Below, in pieces: positions 58,862 through 64,000 of a stretch of 64,000 bases of DNA. Positions within the stretch are counted from its first letter, which is position 1, and each line of letters starts with the position of its first letter. The position numbers were made by a program, and so were the translations under genes. A model generated the notes under the pieces. That model saw only the letters and a program-made list of their open reading frames with translations. It was not told the DNA's origin and made no database searches. Source of the DNA: Oscillospiraceae bacterium (GTDB lineage Bacteria; Bacillota; Clostridia; Oscillospirales; Ruminococcaceae); contig JAFUNP010000029.1 of NCBI GenBank assembly GCA_017473015.1, forward strand, positions 1 to 64,000, written 5' to 3'.

Positions 58862-60106
58862 ATGGAAAAGAAAAAAGGTCTGCACTATGGCTGGCTCATA
58901 GTGTTTTCATGTTTTATGATTATGTCTCTGTACCTTTGCATTGTAATGAACTGTCCGGGTCTGTTTCTTATCAGCGTTACAGAAGAATTCGGTATTTCAC
59001 GCAGCCAATACACACTGAACACTACCGTTATTTCCGTGGCCATGATGATTGTGGCTATGAACGCCGGCAGAATTTATTCTAAATTCAGTGTAAAAAAAGT
59101 TATGATGGTTTCTTCCATCATTCTGCCGATTGCTTACTTCTTCTTCTCAAAAGCCACCAGCATTTATATGTTCTATGCAATATCTGCTGTAGTGGGCCTG
59201 TGTCTGGGACTGTGCGGCATGGTACCTATGAGCACTCTTATCACACGCTGGTTCAATGGAAAGAAAGGTCTGGCAACAGGTCTGGCATTTACAGGCAGCG
59301 GTCTGGGCGGTATGATTCTGCAGCCTATCATCGGCCAGCTGATTGCAAATACCGGCTGGAGAAATACATATGCTATACTGGCTGTAATCATGTTTGTACT
59401 GGTTGTACCCTGCACAGTATTTATTCTGAAAGATGACCCTGCTGACAAAGGACTGGAACCATATGGCGGTGCAAAGAAAGCTGACGAAACAGTTGCTGTT
59501 GCAGTTGAAGAAGATGGAATGACACTGGGCGAGGCCAGAAAGAAAGCCTATTTCTGGATGTTCCTGCCTCTGGTTACACTGTCATCAGCCGCAGCATGCT
59601 CCATGGTACAGAATGTGTCACCTTATGTAACTGACCTGGGCTTTGACCCTACTGTTGCCGCCAGTCTGTCTGCGCTGAGTCTGGGCGTTCTGGCCGCATG
59701 CAAAGTTCTTCTGGGCCAGATTTTTGACAAAAAAGGTTCACTGTTCACCACAGTAATGAGCCTGACCTGCCTGGTTGCAGCCGCAGCATGCTATGCATCA
59801 GCAGTAAATACAGCATTCCTCTATGCCGGTATATTTATTTCCGGCCTGGGTATCGCTTATACTACAGTTGGCTACCCTATCAACACACAGACTATGTTTG
59901 GCAAAAAAGACTACAGCGCCATCTACGGCAATGTGGCCAGCTTTTCCAGCATAGGTACTGCCCTGGGCTCACCAATCACATCTCTGATTTATGATGCTAC
60001 AGGCAGCTACCGCATGGCATGGGCTATGTGGGCAGCAGTAAATGCAGTAGCAATTTTTGTATTTATCGCATTGAACAAAATGGCTGAAAACGACAGAGCA
60101 AAATAA
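58862..60106 (+). CDS. MFS transporter of the OFA/monocarboxylate type
   Basis: The 414-residue protein has twelve predicted membrane segments; the pattern HYGWLIVFSCF at the start, TRWFNGKKGLATGLAFTGSGLGG after helix 4 and KDDPADKGLEPYG in the central loop are those of the oxalate/formate antiporter (OFA) and monocarboxylate groups. ATG 58862 follows AGGAG by seven bases. It lies directly upstream of the pyruvate formate-lyase operon, but behind its own terminator; formate or another short acid is a reasonable guess for the cargo, with no direct proof. Confidence 0.85.
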   Translation: MEKKKGLHYGWLIVFSCFMIMSLYLCIVMNCPGLFLISVTEEFGISRSQYTLNTTVISVAMMIVAMNAGRIYSKFSVKKVMMVSSIILPIAYFFFSKATSIYMFYAISAVVGLCLGLCGMVPMSTLITRWFNGKKGLATGLAFTGSGLGGMILQPIIGQLIANTGWRNTYAILAVIMFVLVVPCTVFILKDDPADKGLEPYGGAKKADETVAVAVEEDGMTLGEARKKAYFWMFLPLVTLSSAAACSMVQNVSPYVTDLGFDPTVAASLSALSLGVLAACKVLLGQIFDKKGSLFTTVMSLTCLVAAAACYASAVNTAFLYAGIFISGLGIAYTTVGYPINTQTMFGKKDYSAIYGNVASFSSIGTALGSPITSLIYDATGSYRMAWAMWAAVNAVAIFVFIALNKMAENDRAK

Positions 60107-60122
60107 TGTCCATCATTAAAAA

Positions 60123-60154
60123 TACACCTGCAGAAATGCAGGTGTTATTTTTTC
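60123..60154 (+). terminator. Terminator of the MFS gene
   Basis: ACACCTGCA / TGCAGGTGT around GAAA, followed by TATTTTTTCG. Confidence 0.88.
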
Positions 60155-60240
60155 GAGTTATTTTTTATCGATATATTTTTGTCGTAATATACATTTAAAC
60201 ACCACTTATGTCAACATTTTATAGTGATTTAGTAGATTAT

Positions 60241-60255
60241 TGTGATTTTGTCACG
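60241..60255. promoter_or_regulatory. Inverted repeat upstream of the pfl promoter
   Basis: TGTGA-ttttg-TCACG, with perfect GTGA / TCAC arms and a five-base spacer. It resembles CRP/FNR-family or Rex half-sites, but both known consensus patterns have a six-base spacer, so the ligand is uncertain. It ends seven bases before the -35. Confidence 0.45.
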
Positions 60256-60272
60256 GTTAGCTTGCGCTAACC
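60255..60272. promoter_or_regulatory. Palindrome overlapping the pfl -35
   Basis: GGTTAGC-ttgc-GCTAACC, seven perfect pairs. The -35 hexamer TTGCGC lies in its middle, so a protein bound here would cover the promoter. It is upstream of the RNA start, so it is not an RNA terminator of this operon. Confidence 0.65.
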
Positions 60273-60291
60273 ACAGCTTTTATAGTATAAT
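60262..60291 (+). promoter_or_regulatory. Promoter of the pfl operon
   Basis: TTGCGC (60262-60267), 18 bases, TATAAT (60286-60291), about 51 bases before the first start codon. The weak -35 inside a palindrome suggests that the promoter is controlled by a regulator. Confidence 0.7.
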
Positions 60292-60342
60292 GAAGCCGTA
60301 ATAAAATAATTACATAAATTTTACATATAAGGAGACAAGATT

Positions 60343-62442
60343 ATGCCTCAGATGCACGAAAACTGGTATGGCTTCAAATACGCTACATGGGTAAACCAGA
60401 TTAATGTAAGAAGCTTTATCAAACACAACTATACACCTTACGACGGCGACGAAAGCTTCCTTGCCGGTCCTACAAGAAACACTCTGGACCTGTGGCTTCA
60501 GGTACGCGAGCTGTCTGCTGAAGAAATAAAACGCGGTGGCGTTCTGGACATGGATACAGAAGTTATTTCCACTATTACATCCCATGGTCCGGGTTACCTG
60601 AACAAAGAAGCCGAAACAATCGTAGGTTTCCAGACAGATAAACCGCTGAAGCGCGCTCTTATGCCATACGGCGGTATCAGAATGGCCGAAAAAGCCTGCT
60701 CTGACAACGGTTACAAAGTGGATGAAAAAATCAGCGAATTTTTTACAGTGCACAGAAAAACACACAATGCCGGTGTTTTCGATGCATACACACCTGAAAT
60801 GAGAGCATGTCGTTCCAGCCACATCATCACTGGTCTGCCAGATGCTTACGGCCGTGGTCGTATCATCGGTGACTACCGCAGAATTGCTCTGTACGGCATT
60901 GACAGACTGATTGAAGACAAAAACGAACAGAAAACCACAACAGAAAAGGTTATGAGCGAAGACAATATCCGTCTGCGTGAAGAACTTTCCGAACAGATTC
61001 GCGCTCTGGCCGACCTGAAGAAAATGGCTGCAAGCTACGGTTTTGATATTTCCCAACCTGCCAAAAATGTGCAGGAAGCTATTCAGTGGACATACTTCGG
61101 CTATCTGGCCGCAGTAAAAGAACAGAATGGTGCAGCAATGTCCCTGGGCAGAACATCCACATTCCTGGACATCTACGCACAGCGTGACCTTGAAAACGGT
61201 GTATTTACAGAAGAACAGATTCAGGAATTTGTAGACCATTTCATCATGAAGCTGAGAATGGTTAAATTTGCCCGTACACCTGAGTACAACGCACTGTTCT
61301 CCGGTGACCCACAGTGGGTAACAGAATCCATCGGTGGCGTAGGCGTAGACGGCAGACACATGGTAACAAAAATGTCCTACCGTTACCTGCACACACTGGA
61401 CAACCTGGGCTCTTCACCGGAACCAAACCTGACAGTCCTGTGGTCCACACAGCTGCCTGAAAACTTCAAGCGCTACTGTGCAAAAATGTCAATCGAAACA
61501 TCATCTATTCAGTATGAAAACGATGACCTGATGAGATTTACACACGGTGACGACTATGCTATTGCATGCTGTGTATCCTCCATGAGAGTTGGCAAAGAAA
61601 TGCAGTTCTTCGGAGCACGCGCAAACCTGGCAAAATGTCTGCTGTACGCTATCAACGGCGGTGTGGACGAAGTGTCCAGAAAGCAGGTAGGTCCTAAATA
61701 CAGACCAATCACCAGTGAATACCTGGATTACGATGAAGTAATGGAAAAATACGATGCTATGATGAAATGGCTGGCAGAGGTTTATGTAAACGCTCTGAAC
61801 ATCATTCACTACATGCATGATAAATACTGCTACGAAAAAGTTCAGATGGCTCTCCACGACAGAGATGTTACAAGATGGTTTGCAACAGGTATTGCAGGTC
61901 TGTCAGTAGTAGCTGACTCTCTGTCTGCTATCAAATACGCAAAAGTAAAAGTAATCCGTGACGAGACAGGCTTTGCCACAGATTACGAAGTAGAAGGTGA
62001 CTTCCCTAAATACGGCAACGATGATGACAGAGTAGACTTCCTGGCAAAAGAAATCGTACACCGCTTTATGGAACACATCAGAAAAATTCCTACATACAGA
62101 AACGGTATCCCTACAACATCCATTCTTACAATTACATCAAATGTTGTATACGGCAAAGCTACAGGTTCCACACCTGACGGCCGTAAGCGCGGTGAAGCAT
62201 TTGCACCTGGTGCAAACCCAATGCACCGCCGTGACACACACGGTGCTGTTGCTTCCATGGCTTCTGTTGCCAAACTGCCTTTTATCGACGCACAGGACGG
62301 TATTTCCAACACATTCTCCATCATCCCTGGCGCACTGGGCAAGGAAGACAGAATTTTCATGGGCGACCTGGACATCGAGCTGGACTGCTCCACAGGCGCT
62401 TGCGCTACACCAACACTGTTTGAAGGTATGGACAGAGAATAA
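60343..62442 (+). CDS. pflB: Pyruvate formate-lyase large part, lacking the glycyl radical domain
   Basis: The 699-residue protein matches pyruvate formate-lyase (formate acetyltransferase) from its start ([18 protein letters not shown]) through [18 protein letters not shown], the active-site pair Cys409-Cys410 in [22 protein letters not shown] and [16 protein letters not shown]. It then departs from the family with about 26 residues ([20 protein letters not shown]...) and stops, before the C-terminal domain with the radical glycine. Ordinary enzymes carry that domain in the same chain (E. coli PflB has 760 residues). The missing domain is encoded 20 bases downstream in another frame. The pair should convert pyruvate and CoA to acetyl-CoA and formate. 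AAGGAG precedes the ATG. Confidence 0.93.
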   Translation: MPQMHENWYGFKYATWVNQINVRSFIKHNYTPYDGDESFLAGPTRNTLDLWLQVRELSAEEIKRGGVLDMDTEVISTITSHGPGYLNKEAETIVGFQTDKPLKRALMPYGGIRMAEKACSDNGYKVDEKISEFFTVHRKTHNAGVFDAYTPEMRACRSSHIITGLPDAYGRGRIIGDYRRIALYGIDRLIEDKNEQKTTTEKVMSEDNIRLREELSEQIRALADLKKMAASYGFDISQPAKNVQEAIQWTYFGYLAAVKEQNGAAMSLGRTSTFLDIYAQRDLENGVFTEEQIQEFVDHFIMKLRMVKFARTPEYNALFSGDPQWVTESIGGVGVDGRHMVTKMSYRYLHTLDNLGSSPEPNLTVLWSTQLPENFKRYCAKMSIETSSIQYENDDLMRFTHGDDYAIACCVSSMRVGKEMQFFGARANLAKCLLYAINGGVDEVSRKQVGPKYRPITSEYLDYDEVMEKYDAMMKWLAEVYVNALNIIHYMHDKYCYEKVQMALHDRDVTRWFATGIAGLSVVADSLSAIKYAKVKVIRDETGFATDYEVEGDFPKYGNDDDRVDFLAKEIVHRFMEHIRKIPTYRNGIPTTSILTITSNVVYGKATGSTPDGRKRGEAFAPGANPMHRRDTHGAVASMASVAKLPFIDAQDGISNTFSIIPGALGKEDRIFMGDLDIELDCSTGACATPTLFEGMDRE

Positions 62443-62462
62443 TTAATCAGGAGGAAAACACA

Positions 62463-62705
62463 ATGATTGCATCAAAATCTCAGATAGACAACCTGGTAGG
62501 TCTGCTGGACGGTTATATGTCCCAGGGCGGCCACCACCTGAATGTTAATGTATTTACAAGAGAAACTTTGCTGGACGCACAGGCACACCCTGAAAAATAT
62601 CCACAGCTGACTGTTCGTGTAAGCGGCTACGCTGTAAACTTTATCAAACTTACAAAAGAACAGCAGGACGAAGTTATCTCCAGAACATTCCACGATAAAA
62701 TTTAA
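62463..62705 (+). CDS. Stand-alone glycyl radical domain of pyruvate formate-lyase
   Basis: The 80-residue protein is the C-terminal part of pyruvate formate-lyase: [22 protein letters not shown], then [16 protein letters not shown] with the radical glycine at Gly55, and [14 protein letters not shown] at the end. It starts with its own ATG eight bases after a full AGGAGG, and is out of frame with the large gene, so it is made as a separate chain. It resembles GrcA/YfiD, the spare radical subunit that repairs oxygen-damaged enzyme in E. coli, but here no intact enzyme is seen and it must complete the large subunit. The activase gene follows after two bases. Confidence 0.93.
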   Translation: MIASKSQIDNLVGLLDGYMSQGGHHLNVNVFTRETLLDAQAHPEKYPQLTVRVSGYAVNFIKLTKEQQDEVISRTFHDKI

Positions 62706-62707
62706 TC

Positions 62708-63460
62708 ATGAACGGTTATATTCACTCAATAGAAAGCTTTGGCACTGTTGATGGTCCGGGACTGCGCTATGTGGTATTCTTTCAGGGATGTCCCATGCGC
62801 TGTCTGTACTGCCACAATCCCGACACATGGCAGACCGGAACCGGTACTGTGATGAGTGCGGAAGAAATAATGGATGGTTTCAGAAGAAACAAAGGCTTTT
62901 ATTCCACCGGCGGCATAACTGTGACAGGTGGTGAGCCTCTGCTGCAGACCGAATTTCTCACAGAGCTTTTTGCACTGGCAAAAAAAGAAGGTGTACACAC
63001 CTGTCTGGATACATCCGGTATTACCTACAACCGGGAAAACAGCCGGTATATGGAAAAGCTGGATAAACTGATGGAATACACCGACCTGGTGATGCTGGAC
63101 CTGAAGCATATAGATGATGAAAAACACAGACAGCTGACTGCCCATAGCAATAAAAACATACTGGAGTTTGTTCAGTATCTGGACAAAAAGAAAATTCCCG
63201 TATGGATAAGACATGTAGTTGTACCGGGTGTGACAGATGACCCTGTGTACTGGGAAAAACTGGGCAGATTTATAGCCACCCTTTCCAATATAAAAGCTCT
63301 TGATGTGCTGCCATACCACACAATGGGTGTGAACAAGTACAAAGAACTGGGCATGGAATACCCGCTGGAGGACACTCCTGCGCGGGACAAGGAACTGGCA
63401 ATCAAAGCGAGAAACACCATTATCACCGCCATGAAACAGGCCAGAAAAGAAATGATATAA
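62708..63460 (+). CDS. pflA: Pyruvate formate-lyase activating enzyme
   Basis: The 250-residue radical-SAM protein has the iron-sulfur motif Cys28-x3-Cys32-x2-Cys35 (FQGCPMRCLYCHNPDTW), GGEPLLQ for SAM binding and DVLPYHTMG near the end, a normal activase. It uses S-adenosylmethionine to take a hydrogen from the radical glycine; its substrate here is presumably the 80-residue protein, alone or docked on the large subunit. It overlaps no gene but lies two bases after the radical-domain gene, so translation is coupled. Confidence 0.96.
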   Translation: MNGYIHSIESFGTVDGPGLRYVVFFQGCPMRCLYCHNPDTWQTGTGTVMSAEEIMDGFRRNKGFYSTGGITVTGGEPLLQTEFLTELFALAKKEGVHTCLDTSGITYNRENSRYMEKLDKLMEYTDLVMLDLKHIDDEKHRQLTAHSNKNILEFVQYLDKKKIPVWIRHVVVPGVTDDPVYWEKLGRFIATLSNIKALDVLPYHTMGVNKYKELGMEYPLEDTPARDKELAIKARNTIITAMKQARKEMI

Positions 63461-63461
63461 C

Positions 63462-63502
63462 AAAAACCACCATTGAGTAAAATCAATGGTGGTTTTATTT
63501 TT
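63462..63502. terminator. Bidirectional terminator of the pfl operon
   Basis: AAACCACCATTGA / TCAATGGTGGTTT around GTAAAA, followed by TATTTTTAA on the plus strand; the minus strand also ends in T residues and faces the acetyltransferase. Confidence 0.88.
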
Positions 63503-63510
63503 AATTCAAT

Positions 63511-64000
63511 TTAATATTTCAATTCAAAACGCAGAACATTTTCTGTGATTATATGACCGCCTGCAATTTCATCTTTTCTCTGTGCTACTATTTTACCACC
63601 CATATGTCTGTAAAAATCTGTTGATGGGTTTCCTTCGAGACAGTTGATTATCATATTGTCATATCCATTCTGTACCAAATCCTCTTTTGCAAAATCGAAC
63701 AATGCCTTTCCTGCACCCATACCATTATAACCTTTCAGCACATACAATGCACCGATTTCACCATCATCAGGATACCTTTCATCACGGCTTTTACCCCAGC
63801 TGACAAAACCTATTACAGTATGGTCTGCAACAGCTACAGCATAGCTTAAAGCACCACTTTCAATCAGGCTTTTCATTCTGCCGGCTGCGGATGGTACTGA
63901 TTCTATACGCTTTTCCAGAACACTGTCCGGCATAAGGCCGTGGTATGCAGTGGCCCAGGTATATGCCCGTACTATAGCTATACCTGCCGCATCTTCCACA
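63511..64000 (-). CDS. GNAT-family acetyltransferase, 5' end beyond the window
   Basis: At least 163 codons are open up to the right edge. The visible start DAAGIAIVRAYTWATAYHGLMPD corresponds to a position about ten residues inside typical GNAT proteins (the A-x-x-x-W-x-x-x-Y-x-G-L-M-P-D element), so the true start lies outside. The acetyl-CoA motif is IGALYVLKGYNGMGAGKALFDFA. The acceptor is unknown. Confidence 0.85.
   Translation of the reverse strand, partial: VEDAAGIAIVRAYTWATAYHGLMPDSVLEKRIESVPSAAGRMKSLIESGALSYAVAVADHTVIGFVSWGKSRDERYPDDGEIGALYVLKGYNGMGAGKALFDFAKEDLVQNGYDNMIINCLEGNPSTDFYRHMGGKIVAQRKDEIAGGHIITENVLRFELKY

Noticed and set aside
60241..60257. Rex operator upstream of pfl
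   Set aside because: TTGTGA and TCACGG are present, but the spacer is five bases instead of six and the right arm is imperfect, so I report only an inverted repeat.
60310..61392. 360-codon minus-strand open frame opposite pflB
   Set aside because: Antisense shadow of the conserved pfl coding sequence; composition (Cys, Phe, Val, His rich) is typical for that and there is no ribosome binding site worth noting.
62400..62470. Sequencing error or programmed frameshift joining the two pfl parts
   Set aside because: The large chain leaves the family sequence well before its stop, the small chain starts with its own ATG behind a full AGGAGG, and no slippery run is present at the junction. A true split fits better.
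62463..62705. Plain GrcA/YfiD accessory protein beside a complete enzyme
   Set aside because: The neighbouring large chain has no radical domain of its own, so in this window the small protein must be a required part rather than a spare.

Overview
The window looks like chromosome of a spore-forming anaerobic member of the Clostridia. The reasons are the gene order of the S10/spc/alpha ribosomal cluster (including a KOW-domain gene between map and infA), the block spoVB-mazG-hup-rqcP-yabP-yabQ-divIC, pyruvate formate-lyase with its activase, a Spo0H-like sigma factor and a sporadic TPP riboswitch/ThiT pair. The family is probably near Ruminococcaceae/Oscillospiraceae, but that is inference from gene content; no rRNA is present.

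Layout. 1-6886 (minus): seven co-oriented genes for building a surface polysaccharide (three GT-B type transferases plus one partial, two GT2 transferases, a hexapeptide acyltransferase). 7080-9398 (minus): a large secreted lipoprotein with an SGNH hydrolase domain, Ig-like domains and an unusual tail of four Cys/His modules. 9736-25147 (minus): a 31-gene ribosomal/transcription/translocation cluster from rpsJ to rplQ, preceded by a clear promoter and a leader of about 300 nt that looks structured, with an internal promoter before adk. 25841-41748: mixed housekeeping (DUF1287 protein, amidohydrolase, RqcH, Nif3, TrmK, two-component system, degenerate GDPD, RarA, two tandem esterases, Nth, TPP riboswitch-ThiT, acetyltransferase, zinc-ribbon protein, SigH-like factor). 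41849-49189: MATE exporter, RNA methyltransferase, FtsH, ProC and a pair of nucleoside-hydrolase-like genes, one with a destroyed catalytic motif. 49327-54531 (minus): SppA, then the conserved sporulation/division/RQC block. 54669-58260: M19 dipeptidase, a DUF2975-DUF2975-Xre cassette under a promoter flanked by two palindromes, and an SDR enzyme. 58427-58727 (minus): tRNA-Trp, tRNA-Asp, tRNA-Thr from one consensus promoter. 58862-63460 (plus): an MFS carrier and a pyruvate formate-lyase operon. 63511-64000: a partial acetyltransferase.

The most unusual feature is the pyruvate formate-lyase operon. The large gene (699 codons) has the double-cysteine active site but stops before the glycyl radical domain; that domain is a separate 80-codon gene with its own strong ribosome binding site and is followed two bases later by the activase gene. 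The enzyme therefore appears to be assembled from two polypeptides, with the radical-bearing subunit free to be made, activated or replaced independently. Other points worth a look are the Cys/His-tailed SGNH lipoprotein, the paired palindromes around the DUF2975 promoter, the palindromes in the pfl promoter, two probable pseudoenzymes (GDPD-like and nucleoside-hydrolase-like), the rpsJ leader and the nested hairpins between the tRNA genes.
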